DNA of 22,121 bases from an uncultured Blautia sp. (lineage in GTDB: Bacteria > Bacillota_A > Clostridia > Lachnospirales > Lachnospiraceae), in assembly GCA_905209435.1 (NCBI GenBank), contig CAJLTE010000054.1, positions 1-22,121 of the forward strand, written 5' to 3'. Shown piece by piece: positions 5,323 through 13,703 of this stretch. Positions within the stretch are counted from its first letter, which is position 1. Each line of letters opens with the position of its first letter. Under the pieces are notes generated by a model. It was not told the origin of the DNA, did not search any database, and saw only the letters and a list, made by a program, of their open reading frames with translations. The position numbers were made by a program, and so were the translations under genes.

Positions 5323-5703
5323 TTATTTCTCCTGTTCGCTGCTTGGTTCATCATCACCTTTTCCAGCTGTAAAGGCTGTGAATCGGTCTACAAAATCAGG
5401 AACCATGTCAAGTACCTTGGTAAGTCCGTCCTGGTTTTTCACATTGACAAGTTTAGTTGTTCCATTCTGGATAACAAGCACTGCACAAGGCGTCATCTTT
5501 CCGGCCATTCCGCCGCCGCCATTGTCCTTCTTCTCTCCTGAAAAAGCGCCTGCACCTACACCAAAAGATACATCCATAAGAGGAAGGATGATCGTATCAC
5601 CTACATGAATTGCCTCCCCTACTACAGTTTTCGCGGAAATAAAACTATCCATTCCTTTGAACAATGAATTTACAGTCTCTTTAAAGTTATTTTCGTTTGC
5701 CAT
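5323..5703 (-). CDS. ytfJ: GerW/YtfJ-family sporulation protein
   Basis: A 126-residue protein of the YtfJ/GerW family, needed in Bacillus for full spore germination. It contains the conserved central part VGEAIHVGDTIILPLMDVSFGVGAGAF in pieces, a glycine-rich loop (NGGGGMAG), then the motif TPCAVLVIQNG. There is no signal peptide or membrane helix. The ATG at 5703 is chosen because AGGAGG lies eight bases upstream; the earlier ATGs at 5709 and 5727 are too close to or ahead of that site. It starts 2 bp after the DUF2953 gene, the same pairing as ytfI-ytfJ in Bacillus. The presence of this gene suggests a spore-former. Confidence 0.9.
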   Translation of the reverse strand: MANENNFKETVNSLFKGMDSFISAKTVVGEAIHVGDTIILPLMDVSFGVGAGAFSGEKKDNGGGGMAGKMTPCAVLVIQNGTTKLVNVKNQDGLTKVLDMVPDFVDRFTAFTAGKGDDEPSSEQEK

Positions 5704-5705
5704 GA

Positions 5706-6734
5706 TCATGCCCTCCTGGTTTTCCAACGTTTTATAACGTATTTTATATTTTTATCAAAATAGATACTCAATGCAGCCCTCACAAAAACAAATCCATATA
5801 TTCTTCCTTTTGCCTTAATGTTTCCCTGCAGATAGTTTTCTCCGTCGAACCGCGGAGTAATCTGCACACAATTCTTATGGAATGGAATTGTCATGCCAAG
5901 CACTGCAAGTGCTGTACCTGTCAAGGCCGGATCTTCGCAGGAAAAGGTAATCTGTCCTTCTATCCTGGTCGGAAAAATGTGTTTCAGCAAAAATTTTGCA
6001 TGTTTCCATACAAGATCTCTTGCTGCTTTCACCCTGGGATGTTCAAGAAATTCCTTCCACCAGGAAACTCTGTTTCTAATCCCGCCTAAAGTCATGTAAA
6101 TGCTGTGCAGCTTTTTCTGAATATTTTTGATAATTTTCTGCAGACATCTATATATCTTTTTTATAAAAAATGTTTTCTGCTGTACAGTCTTATCAAAATT
6201 CTCCTTCTTACCAGCAATTTCATTAGAGATTTCTGTTGATACAGTTTCTTCTGTTTCCTGCTCATCCGCACGCTGCATACTCTCCTCTGAATTGTCCGCT
6301 GAATTATCTTCCTGCTGCATGTGATCCCGTTTTCCTTCAGCAGAATCCACAGGATTCTCATTTAAAACTTTAGAATTTATCTTTGTCTTCTCATCAGTTC
6401 CAGACGTTTTTTCTTTTTTACGGGATTTCTTCTGTAACCCTGCCTTTCTATTCCGATGTTTCTTCAATAATCTATCTATCGGAATCCCAAACAGATAAAA
6501 TATCAGACTCAACTGCTGATCTTTCCATCCCACTTTCAGTGAAACTGCATGGAACAGCCAGCTTACAATCCCTTCGCCTTCTATCTGTTTCAATTCACCC
6601 TCTGTCTTCACAGCTGATGCTTTATACCTTACAGGGCAGAAAAGAACAAGTAAAACCGCCAGTAAAAGGAGTCCCAGCAAAATCCCCAGTATGATCAATA
6701 TAAACTTAAGGATCAGCCATAAAATATGTAACAT
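5706..6734 (-). CDS. ytfI: DUF2953 membrane protein (YtfI-like)
   Basis: A 342-residue protein with one strong N-terminal membrane helix (about residues 4-33, very rich in Leu and Ile) followed by CPVRYKASA. The DUF2953 pattern appears in the C-terminal part: EGQITFSCEDPALTGTALA, then the conserved ITPRFDGENYLQGNIKAKGR. Residues about 95-190 form a long, charged, low-complexity insert rich in Lys, Glu, Ser and Gln that is probably disordered. The gene lies directly upstream of ytfJ, as in Bacillus, where the pair is linked to sporulation. The molecular function is not known. The ATG at 6734 has CAGGTGAG upstream and starts 4 bp from the preceding stop. Confidence 0.85.
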   Translation of the reverse strand: MLHILWLILKFILIILGILLGLLLLAVLLVLFCPVRYKASAVKTEGELKQIEGEGIVSWLFHAVSLKVGWKDQQLSLIFYLFGIPIDRLLKKHRNRKAGLQKKSRKKEKTSGTDEKTKINSKVLNENPVDSAEGKRDHMQQEDNSADNSEESMQRADEQETEETVSTEISNEIAGKKENFDKTVQQKTFFIKKIYRCLQKIIKNIQKKLHSIYMTLGGIRNRVSWWKEFLEHPRVKAARDLVWKHAKFLLKHIFPTRIEGQITFSCEDPALTGTALAVLGMTIPFHKNCVQITPRFDGENYLQGNIKAKGRIYGFVFVRAALSIYFDKNIKYVIKRWKTRRA

Positions 6735-6738
6735 ATTC

Positions 6739-7050
6739 TCACCTGTTTTCTATATATTCAGCTGTTGCAAAGGTTCCTGTCTTTGTATACATTTCATCTA
6801 CCAGACTCCGTACCATTTCCAGAGCTTCATCCTTATCCCTGGCCATTCCTATGATCTTCGGGCAAATCCCATAAAAGCTCTTCTGCACCAACATTGCTGC
6901 AGGAATGATATCCATCAGATTTAATGGATTCTCTGACAATGTCAGAAGATAAATTCCAGGGACTAATTTTCCGTTATTCAGTTTCTTTTTTATCCTATCG
7001 GGATTCTTTACTGATTCCCCTGTCAGAAAATTCTCCTGCCATTCCAGCAT
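6739..7050 (-). CDS. Conserved hypothetical protein, operon with ytfI-ytfJ
   Basis: A 103-residue soluble protein that I do not recognise. It has a basic N-terminal half and a more conserved-looking C-terminal half, including LSENPLNLMDIIPAAMLVQ and GMARDKDEALEMVRSLVDE, with alternating helices and strands. No cysteines form a motif, and there is no signal or membrane helix. ATG 7050 is preferred because GGGAGAAGGAG stands just upstream; the earlier ATG at 7077 lacks a site. The short gap to the DUF2953 gene (4 bp) places it first in the operon and hints at a related role, possibly in sporulation. This is inference from position only. Confidence 0.75.
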   Translation of the reverse strand: MLEWQENFLTGESVKNPDRIKKKLNNGKLVPGIYLLTLSENPLNLMDIIPAAMLVQKSFYGICPKIIGMARDKDEALEMVRSLVDEMYTKTGTFATAEYIENR

Positions 7051-7084
7051 CTTGCTCCTTCTCCCATTCTTCTGCATTTGTCAG

Positions 7085-7104
7085 GCAGATGAAAATTCAT
7101 CTGC
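7085..7104. other. Palindrome between NUDIX gene and operon
   Basis: GCAGATGAA-AA-TTCATCTGC, a 9-bp perfect stem with a 2-base centre, 34 bp upstream of the ATG at 7050. It could be an operator. No T-tract follows, so a terminator is less likely. Confidence 0.5.
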
Positions 7105-7155
7105 TCCCTGGTCTGCTTCATTAAAAGCATTCCCATATTCTCCGAAATTTAAACC

Positions 7156-7179
7156 GGGCTGCGTCAAAAAACACAGCCC
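7156..7179 (-). terminator. NUDIX gene terminator
   Basis: On the minus strand GGGCTGTG pairs with CGCAGCCC (one G-U pair) across a T-rich loop, 8 bp after the NUDIX stop. The T-tract that follows is short (GGTTTAAATTT), so termination may be partial. Confidence 0.5.
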
Positions 7180-7187
7180 TGTCCACG

Positions 7188-7643
7188 TTAATAATACTTA
7201 TGCTGTTTTCCCCAGAGTCCGTTGCTTCTCATCTCCAGATACTCCTGATATGCACGCTCTACAATCTGCTTCTCATTGGAAAATCTCAACAGATGATAAA
7301 TTTCATGATATTTATAATATCCTGAATCTACAAAAAACTCTTCTCTTTGGGGCTTACTATGATAATTATCCGCAGTCATCAGATACCAGTGTACCTCTTT
7401 GGAAACCACGTCCTCCGGAACGGTAAAGTTATATTGGCTCTTCCCGATATATTTGACAATGGTAGCCCGCACTCCAGCCTCTTCCATCACTTCACGTAAT
7501 GCCGTCTGTTCATGCGTTTCACCCGGCTCCACAGTTCCCTTCGGTAATACCCAGCCCTCATAACGGTTCCTGTAAGATTTATACAATGTAAGAATCTTAC
7601 CCCGATGAATTACCACACCGCCACAGCTCGTTGCTTCTATCAT
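7188..7643 (-). CDS. NUDIX hydrolase
   Basis: A 151-residue NUDIX hydrolase, cleaving nucleoside diphosphates linked to another group. The Nudix box spans residues 36-58 (GTVEPGE, seven residues, then REVMEEAGV), matching GX5EX7REUXEEXGU with all metal-binding glutamates. The preceding WVLPKG is typical. The substrate cannot be told; the overall look is of the Ap4A/diphosphoinositol-phosphate type (inference). The C-terminal 40 residues are aromatic and charged and may form a family-specific helix. The ATG at 7643 follows AGGAGG at nine bases. It has its own promoter and terminator, so it is probably monocistronic. Confidence 0.9.
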   Translation of the reverse strand: MIEATSCGGVVIHRGKILTLYKSYRNRYEGWVLPKGTVEPGETHEQTALREVMEEAGVRATIVKYIGKSQYNFTVPEDVVSKEVHWYLMTADNYHSKPQREEFFVDSGYYKYHEIYHLLRFSNEKQIVERAYQEYLEMRSNGLWGKQHKYY

Positions 7644-7686
7644 AATGCAATCCCTCCTGTTTTGCGTGGTATTAAAAACTGAATAT

Positions 7687-7715
7687 AGTATACCTCTTTT
7701 TCACCAAACCCGCAA
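7687..7715 (-). promoter_or_regulatory. Promoter of the NUDIX gene
   Basis: On the minus strand: -35 TTGCGG (7710-7715), 17-bp spacer, -10 TATACT (7687-7692), about 45 bp ahead of the ATG at 7643. Confidence 0.6.
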
Positions 7716-7755
7716 CCCGTAAATATGGAATCATCATGGCAAGATTACAAATACA

Positions 7756-7809
7756 AAAATGCTCTGTTCAGAGATATCGTTACAGCCATCTCATAAAACA
7801 GAGCATTTT
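7756..7809. terminator. Bidirectional terminator after the PBP gene
   Basis: AAAATGCTCTGTT (7756-7768) and AACAGAGCATTTT (7797-7809) form a 13-bp stem. The loop holds a second stem, GAGAT/ATCTC. On the minus strand TTTTTGTATTT follows. It lies 50 bp past the PBP stop and probably ends the ruv-zapA-ftsW-pbp transcript. Confidence 0.8.
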
Positions 7810-7858
7810 ATTCATAAATCGGACAGATATCGCGATTCGCCAGTATTCCTTGATTGGG

Positions 7859-9343
7859 TTAATTATCAAAATAATACGCATCAAATATCTGGCCTGCGAT
7901 CGGCACAGCTGCCTCGCTTCCTGTACCACCATTCTCAACAATAATAGCTACTACGAGGTCAGGATCATCTACATTAGAGTATCCGATAAACCAGGAATGG
8001 CTAGAACCATTTTCATCAAATTCCGCTGATCCGGTTTTACCTGCTACTGTATATCCTCTTCCGTTTAAAGCAGATGCTGTTCCATTCTCCACAACGCCTT
8101 TCATCAGTTTTCCAAGGATATTTGCCTCATTTTCCGTCATCAGACGTTTATAACTCTCCGGCTGTGTCGTCTTGACTGTTTCACCATCTGAGCTGACTAC
8201 AGAATCTATCAGATATGGTTTCATCAACTCACCGCCATTGGCAATAGCGCTGGTAATCAATGCCATATGCATCGGAGATACCAGCGTATTTCCCTGTCCG
8301 ATCGCAGTCTGCATGACTTCTGCAACTGAAGAATTTCCATTAAGTGTAAAGTTACTTTTTTTATAGGAAGTAAGCGGCAGACTCTTATTGAACAGAAGCT
8401 CTTCTGCCGTCTTTCTCAGAGAACTGCCCCCAACTATAGTTCCTATCTCCGCAAAAGCACTGTTGCAGGAGTTTGCAAAAGCACTGTAAAAATCCTCCTG
8501 ACCGTGAACTGTCCCGCCATAACAGCGAATCGTGTGATCTTCCGTTGTAATGCTTCCCTCACAAAGATAAGAAAATCCTTCCAGACTTCCTTTAGTCCTG
8601 AAATAATCAAGAGCGGTTACCACTTTGAACGTCGAGCCGGGAGGATATGCTCCGTTAGTCGCTCTGTTAAGCAAACTGCTGTCATTAGAGTCATTAACCA
8701 GAGTATCCCAGTTATCTGCGATGGTATTCGGATCAAAATCCGGTTTGCTAAGTTCCACCAAAATCTTTCCGGTAGACGGCTCTATGGCTACAACTGCCCC
8801 CCTTCTGTCACCCAATGCATTATAAGCAGTTGTCTGAAGGTCTGCATTCAATGTTGTTACTACAGAGTCACCTGTATTCTTCTGATTCTTAAATTCATTC
8901 TTCATCTGATTAAGAAAAAATTCATGGGATGTCAGAAGCTGAAAGTTTGCCTCTGATTCCAGACCACTTTTACCGTTTGTATCATATCCTACTACATGAG
9001 CAAACATATTCGCATACGGATAAGTACGCTCCTCTGTCCCATCTTCATACACATTGGTCTGTGCAAGCACCTGCTCATCAGCTGATATGATCTTACCTCG
9101 CACAACTCTGTCTGAAAATGTATCCTGTCTGGTATTATATGGACTGTTAATAAAGTCCTCGCTCTTTGCATAATTGAAATAAACCAGATATCCGATCATG
9201 CTTACAAAGATCAGCACAAAAAAGCAGGATACAAAAGTATATTCCCGGTTGCGGGATCTTTTTTTTCTAGAAATCTCCTGAGCTTTGCGCTTCTGCCGCT
9301 TCCTGAGCTCTTTGCGCTGCTTCCTTTCTTCGATATCTCTCAA
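7859..9343 (-). CDS. Class B penicillin-binding protein (peptidoglycan transpeptidase)
   Basis: A 494-residue class B PBP that cross-links peptidoglycan outside the membrane. Residues 1-34 form a very basic cytoplasmic tail, about 36-57 a membrane anchor, and about 60-180 the N-terminal module. The transpeptidase domain has the three hallmark motifs: STFK with nucleophile S237, SCN at 292-294 and KTGS at 436-439. It is shorter than FtsI or PBP2 and resembles the PbpA type that pairs with a RodA/FtsW-like partner. The start is TTG at 9343, with GAGG upstream; the next in-frame stop upstream rules out longer forms. It overlaps the upstream ftsW-like gene by 77 bp, so the two are probably translationally coupled partners. 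Confidence 0.93.
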   Translation of the reverse strand: MRDIEERKQRKELRKRQKRKAQEISRKKRSRNREYTFVSCFFVLIFVSMIGYLVYFNYAKSEDFINSPYNTRQDTFSDRVVRGKIISADEQVLAQTNVYEDGTEERTYPYANMFAHVVGYDTNGKSGLESEANFQLLTSHEFFLNQMKNEFKNQKNTGDSVVTTLNADLQTTAYNALGDRRGAVVAIEPSTGKILVELSKPDFDPNTIADNWDTLVNDSNDSSLLNRATNGAYPPGSTFKVVTALDYFRTKGSLEGFSYLCEGSITTEDHTIRCYGGTVHGQEDFYSAFANSCNSAFAEIGTIVGGSSLRKTAEELLFNKSLPLTSYKKSNFTLNGNSSVAEVMQTAIGQGNTLVSPMHMALITSAIANGGELMKPYLIDSVVSSDGETVKTTQPESYKRLMTENEANILGKLMKGVVENGTASALNGRGYTVAGKTGSAEFDENGSSHSWFIGYSNVDDPDLVVAIIVENGGTGSEAAVPIAGQIFDAYYFDN

Positions 9344-10640
9344 TTTCTTCGTCCTCGTCTTCTCTCAAAATATACAATCCCTGAATGATTGCCAACATCA
9401 GCACTGTACTTGCAACAGAACTTCCGCCATAGCTGACCAGTGGAAGTGTTACACCTGTCATAGGAATAAACTTTGTTGCACCACCAATCGTCAGAAACAC
9501 CTGAAATGCGTATTCTGTACCAAGTCCAAGTGCGATTAGTTTATAAAACGGCTTCTTTATCTTAAGTGCGATATTTACGATCATCAAAAAGAAATTCATA
9601 CATACAAGAATCAGGCAGATTGCAAAAATACCTCCCAGTTCCTCACAAATAGCACTGAATATAAAGTCATTCTTAACAACCGGGATTTTTTCCGGTGATC
9701 CCTGGCATAATCCCATTCCAAACCATCCACCCGTTCCGATGGCAAACAATGACTGAACGATCTGATATCCTTCATTCTGGTATACCGCCATAGGATCTTT
9801 CCAGGCAGTTACCCTCTGCCGTACATGTCCAAACAGATGATATGCAACAACTGCTCCTGCTGACCCGCCTGCAAGCCCAAGCGCCAGATATCCCACATTT
9901 CTGGAAGCCACATAGATCATGATCAGATATGCGGCGAAAAAAATCACCGCGCTTCCAAGGTCTCTGGACAATACCAGAATTCCCACATGCAAGCCTGCTA
10001 CCACAGTCGCCTGGACTACCTTCGAAAAATCTGCCCCATTTCTCAGCAAAGCTGCCATAAAAAATACAAATGTGATCTTGATTGCCTCTGACGGCTGGAT
10101 CCCCATCAGGGAAAGCTTCGCACCATAGCTTGTCTGAGCAAGCACCAGTACTGCTGCCAGAAGCACAATTCCAATCCCCGCGTACAACCAGGTCAGATCC
10201 TTTAGAAATTTCATCTTTCTGATCAGAACCGGAACTGCAAGGGCCACTGCATTCACACCAGACACGATAATAAGCTGTCTGGTCGCAGTAGACACATCCA
10301 GCCTGCACAGCATAATGAATCCCACGCTCAGAAGCATACACATATTGTTCAGCAATAAAATCGATGCTTTCTTATATATAAGCCTGTACAGAATCTGGAT
10401 TACTGCAAAAAACGCCATCATCTCCACATAGAACAGAATTACCTGAAATTTTCCCGTCTTTAGATAGATGACCAGAAATGCAGTAAAATCCATGAAAAAG
10501 ATAAGCATCAGCTGCTGCCGCAGCGATTCGTTTTTCTCCTCCTCACTCTGCTGTTTCACCAGATAGAAACAATGGAATGTGTAAATCACCATCAGGGTAA
10601 GGATCACATACTTGGATAATTCTACAATTACATTAATCAT
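9267..10640 (-). CDS. FtsW/RodA/SpoVE-family peptidoglycan glycosyltransferase
   Basis: A 457-residue polytopic SEDS protein that polymerises lipid II into glycan strands together with a class B PBP. Family marks include QPSE (182-185), RDLGSA with the conserved Asp at 227, AIGTGGWFGMGL (300-311) and LPLVSYGGSS (399-408). About ten membrane helices are visible, with a longer than usual N-terminal part. The last 30 residues are acidic then Ala/Gln-rich (EDEDEE...) and overlap the N-terminal coding region of the PBP. Whether it serves division, elongation or sporulation cannot be told. The ATG at 10640 lies 5 bp after the U32 stop with a weak ribosome binding site, suggesting coupling. Confidence 0.93.
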   Translation of the reverse strand: MINVIVELSKYVILTLMVIYTFHCFYLVKQQSEEEKNESLRQQLMLIFFMDFTAFLVIYLKTGKFQVILFYVEMMAFFAVIQILYRLIYKKASILLLNNMCMLLSVGFIMLCRLDVSTATRQLIIVSGVNAVALAVPVLIRKMKFLKDLTWLYAGIGIVLLAAVLVLAQTSYGAKLSLMGIQPSEAIKITFVFFMAALLRNGADFSKVVQATVVAGLHVGILVLSRDLGSAVIFFAAYLIMIYVASRNVGYLALGLAGGSAGAVVAYHLFGHVRQRVTAWKDPMAVYQNEGYQIVQSLFAIGTGGWFGMGLCQGSPEKIPVVKNDFIFSAICEELGGIFAICLILVCMNFFLMIVNIALKIKKPFYKLIALGLGTEYAFQVFLTIGGATKFIPMTGVTLPLVSYGGSSVASTVLMLAIIQGLYILREDEDEEIERYRRKEAAQRAQEAAEAQSSGDF

Positions 10641-10645
10641 ATGCC

Positions 10646-12889
10646 TTACTCGGCTCCTCTTTTAAAATGTCCCTTTGTATACTCCCGCTTCGGAGGATTT
10701 CCGCCATTCTGATAAACTTCCCGGAACTCTTCATAAATCTTTAACGCTTCCTGAGGCTTCTCAATGGTAAACGCAAGTCTCAGAGAAGAAACACCAAGTT
10801 TGTCTATCTGATTTTTCTCCTTCAGCAGGCCATAGGGAATACTGTTGTAAATGATATTATAGCAGGGAATGCTAAAATTTGTATTCTCCATTTTCCACGG
10901 GTTACATACACATTTGGCTGTAAATTCCTTGTCATAACGGTCTTTAAGAGTTACCCACTCTTCTTTATGATTACACCCATAAACATTCTTATGCACGCAT
11001 TGGGCGGAAATCATCAACGGAAGATATCCATAAATCAATATCTCACTGTCCTGATTATTTCTGTGCCGGGTCTCTCCTTCGTTTAATTCAAGCGGAACTG
11101 TATTTCGCATGATTTTCTGCTCATTCCAGAATTCCTCTGCCACATTGTTCCATGTATACATGCTATGATCCAGCACACATTTCTCAGCCAGACCGACTTT
11201 CTGCAGAATCGCAAATGTTTCCAGGTTTCTCACAAGAAATCCTGTCATTCCTCTGTTCAGCCAGTCTTTTATCTGAAACTTCAGTTTTTCTGGCATCTCT
11301 CCTCTCATAATATGTGGCAGTGACAGATACATTTCCATCCCCCGGCGCACACCCTCGTCAAGGCATGCCTCCATGGCATCACCGTTCAGGTACATTCCCT
11401 GTATTCCCTCACTTTTATATAACGCAAGTGCGGTCTCTTTTTCTTCACAGGAAACATAAATTGGCAGTTTTTTTTCTGTTTCTTCAGATCTGCACCTCTG
11501 TTCAGATAACTTTTGTTTCAGCCATAAACTGCCTGTTTCTTTTCTTCTGTACGGTTGCAGAATCTCCTTTTCCAGGGCTTCCAGGGCCTGTCTGCGGGCT
11601 TCATTCAGTATTTTCATCGGAATAAAAATACTCTCATCCATCTGAATATCCAGACTCTCCCACTCATAGACAGTATTTCCCAGTTTCTCCATCTGTGAAC
11701 GGACTCGTTCTTCTGTCAGAGGCTGCTTTTGCGCATACTGTACTTCTCCTACTGATGCAGATCCATGGATTCCTCTGCAGGCCACATCCAATATTACCGG
11801 ACTTCCCGGATAAAGAATTAATGTTCCCTGAATTTTTTCTTTTTTCTGTTTTAATACAGGTGTAATATCTCCTGTTTTCTTTTCATTGGTAAATGCCATC
11901 ATAGACGGCCCATTCTGCACCTGATAATATCCAGTACAGGACCCGCCTCTGTTAAACAGATCCAGCAGATATTGTTTATCTTTCTCATCTACTTTATACT
12001 TCTCAGCACCCTTTTCCAAAAGAATATCCAGATATTTCCTGTATACGGAAGTGACCCCTGCTGTATATCCCGGCTGTTTCATTCTTCCTTCTATTTTAAG
12101 AGAAGTAACTCCCGCATCCAGAATCTGCGGCAGAATTTCTATTGTAGAAATGTCCTTAAGACTCAGTGGACATATTTCTTCCGGATTTCGTTTTACCTGT
12201 TTCCGATTTCCCTGGTTTCTTTTTGCAGAAATTCTGTTTTCTGAGGTTCTGTCTTTACTTTCACCGCACAGTACAGTATGGTATGGAAGGCGGCACGGCT
12301 GAGCACAGCGGCCTCTGTTTCCACTTCTTCCTCCAAGAATACTGCTCATGAGACATTGTCCGGAATAGCTGTAACATAATGCGCCATGAATAAATGATTC
12401 AATCTCTATAGGGCTTGTCTCATGCATTCTTCTGATCTCATCTAATGAAAGTTCTCTGGCAGTTACTACACGGGAGGCTCCCTGTTCCTCCAGAAAACGC
12501 ATTCCCTCAGGTCCGGTCACAGTCATCTGCGTACTGGCATGAAGATGCAGACCCGGAAACATCTCCCTGATTGCCATAAATACGCCCATATCCTGAACAA
12601 TTACCGCATCCAGCCCTTCTTTATAATACGGAAGCAGATAATCATACAAATGTTCCGAAAGTTCTCTGTTCTTTAGAAGCGTGTTAACTGTCAGGTACAG
12701 TTTCTTTCCATGAATATGGGCAGTATCAATTGCACGGAGAAGCTCTTCTTCTCCGAAATTCTTCGCATATGCACGCGCTCCAAATGCAGCCCCTCCCACA
12801 TAAACCGCATCTGCTCCGGCGCCAATAGCTGCTTCGAATCCTTCATAAGAACCGGCAGGTGCCAGAAGTTCTATTTCATTTCGTCTCAC
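10646..12889 (-). CDS. U32-family peptidase / RlhA-type protein
   Basis: A 747-residue protein of the U32 family. It begins ELLAPAGSYEGFEAAIGAGADAVYVG in pieces, typical of the group, with the family signature at 164-182 (ESFIHGALCYSYSGQCLMS). Cysteines 172, 179, 195 and 199 are spaced as in family members that may carry an iron-sulfur cluster. Long U32 proteins include RlhA, needed for hydroxylation of a 23S rRNA cytidine, and TrhP for tRNA; this one is in the RlhA size class with an extended C-terminal region. Residues about 208-240 are a basic Lys/Arg/Asn-rich insert unlike the surroundings. The start is GTG at 12889 with TGAGG seven bases upstream. Peptidase activity is doubtful. Confidence 0.87.
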   Translation of the reverse strand: MRRNEIELLAPAGSYEGFEAAIGAGADAVYVGGAAFGARAYAKNFGEEELLRAIDTAHIHGKKLYLTVNTLLKNRELSEHLYDYLLPYYKEGLDAVIVQDMGVFMAIREMFPGLHLHASTQMTVTGPEGMRFLEEQGASRVVTARELSLDEIRRMHETSPIEIESFIHGALCYSYSGQCLMSSILGGRSGNRGRCAQPCRLPYHTVLCGESKDRTSENRISAKRNQGNRKQVKRNPEEICPLSLKDISTIEILPQILDAGVTSLKIEGRMKQPGYTAGVTSVYRKYLDILLEKGAEKYKVDEKDKQYLLDLFNRGGSCTGYYQVQNGPSMMAFTNEKKTGDITPVLKQKKEKIQGTLILYPGSPVILDVACRGIHGSASVGEVQYAQKQPLTEERVRSQMEKLGNTVYEWESLDIQMDESIFIPMKILNEARRQALEALEKEILQPYRRKETGSLWLKQKLSEQRCRSEETEKKLPIYVSCEEKETALALYKSEGIQGMYLNGDAMEACLDEGVRRGMEMYLSLPHIMRGEMPEKLKFQIKDWLNRGMTGFLVRNLETFAILQKVGLAEKCVLDHSMYTWNNVAEEFWNEQKIMRNTVPLELNEGETRHRNNQDSEILIYGYLPLMISAQCVHKNVYGCNHKEEWVTLKDRYDKEFTAKCVCNPWKMENTNFSIPCYNIIYNSIPYGLLKEKNQIDKLGVSSLRLAFTIEKPQEALKIYEEFREVYQNGGNPPKREYTKGHFKRGAE

Positions 12890-12918
12890 TTATATACCTC
12901 ACATAATAAAATTACAAA

Positions 12919-12944
12919 GGGGAAATCACCGAAGCAATCCCCCC
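12919..12944 (-). terminator. UUCG-capped terminator or attenuator between zapA and U32 gene
   Basis: On the minus strand an 11-bp stem (with four G-U pairs) closes on C-UUCG-G, the extra-stable tetraloop, then UUUGUAAUUUU. It sits between the zapA stop and the U32 start, so it should reduce read-through within the cluster. Confidence 0.7.
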
Positions 12945-12949
12945 TCTTA

Positions 12950-13378
12950 TTATTTCAGCAGTTCATCAATCTGTTTCTCAAGTTCATTGTTCTGCTTTTC
13001 CAGTTCATCGTTTCTTCCTGTCAGAAGGCTCTTCTGCTCGGTCAGTTCCTGTTCATGCTTCTGCACTTCCTCGATCTGCATACGAAGAGAAATCAGTTCA
13101 TGTTTCAGATCGTACATCTCCTGATCCTTCTGCTGTAAATCCTGTTCAAAAACCTCTGCCTGTTTCTTAGCCTTAAAATAATCATCTGTGATATTCAAAC
13201 TAAGAAGTGTATGCTTGGTCTCCATCGGCTGTCTGCTGTAACCCGGCATACCGCTTAATTCATCCATCTTTTTATTTATATAGGATGCTACTTTCTGGAA
13301 ATATTCTTCCGATTCATAACCTCCCAGCGTAATAATCTTACCTCCAATGATTACCTTTGCTGTATTTTTGACCGCCAT
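12950..13378 (-). CDS. zapA: ZapA-like cell division protein
   Basis: A 142-residue protein with an N-terminal ZapA globular domain (VIIGGKIITLGGYESEEYFQKVASYINKK in pieces, then LSLNITDDYFKAK) and a long coiled coil from about residue 65 to the end, rich in Glu, Gln and Lys with a repeat of LEKQNNELEKQI type. ZapA proteins bind and bundle FtsZ filaments at midcell. The coiled coil is longer than in the classical 85-110 residue ZapA, as usual in clostridia. The ATG at 13378 follows AGGAGG. Neighbours are ruvB upstream and a U32 protein, FtsW and a PBP downstream, which fits a division role. Confidence 0.88.
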   Translation of the reverse strand: MAVKNTAKVIIGGKIITLGGYESEEYFQKVASYINKKMDELSGMPGYSRQPMETKHTLLSLNITDDYFKAKKQAEVFEQDLQQKDQEMYDLKHELISLRMQIEEVQKHEQELTEQKSLLTGRNDELEKQNNELEKQIDELLK

Positions 13379-13703
13379 CCGTACGAGCCTCCTGTATCTT
13401 ATTATTACTATTCTGCAAATTCACATTATATGTCGCAAATTTTTGTTCTTTTAACCGGACAGATTAATTCATCCATCCTGCTAATCCTTCATAACAAAAC
13501 AATTTTTTTGTATTCTATTCTGTTATAATACTGGGCAAAATCATATTCAGGTCTGCCTCTCTAACGTTACTGAACACTGAATGATCAATAACTCTTTATC
13601 TAACGAGAATTCCAGACATTTATTTCATTATACTCGAAAGCGGTCGAAATGTATAGGAATTTTTAAAAAAGTTTTACTTTTTGATCTTTTAACAACTTTT
13701 TGA
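13379..13703 (-). promoter_or_regulatory. Spacer with likely zapA promoters
   Basis: No convincing gene is seen in this 325-bp AT-rich gap. On the minus strand two -10-like TATAAT boxes occur. One is at about 13641-13646 with TATACA 18 bp upstream, and one at about 13429-13434 with TTAAAA 18 bp upstream; either could drive zapA. The first would give a leader of some 250 nt. Just after the ruvB stop a weak AAAAAGT-aaa-ACTTTTT hairpin could act as a terminator. Confidence 0.4.

Noticed and set aside
9772..10341. 189-codon minus-strand ORF inside the ftsW-like gene
   Set aside because: Composition rich in Cys, Gly, Ser and Trp is typical of an out-of-frame reading; the ftsW frame is clearly the real one.
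13425..13480. 16-codon minus-strand ORF (MDELICPVKRTKICDI) in the zapA leader
   Set aside because: Very short, a weak ribosome binding site and no sign of a leader-peptide mechanism.
13515..13545. Possible + strand promoter with extended -10 TGTTATAAT
   Set aside because: No -35 and no gene on that strand; it would only make antisense RNA into ruvB. AT-rich DNA gives such boxes by chance.
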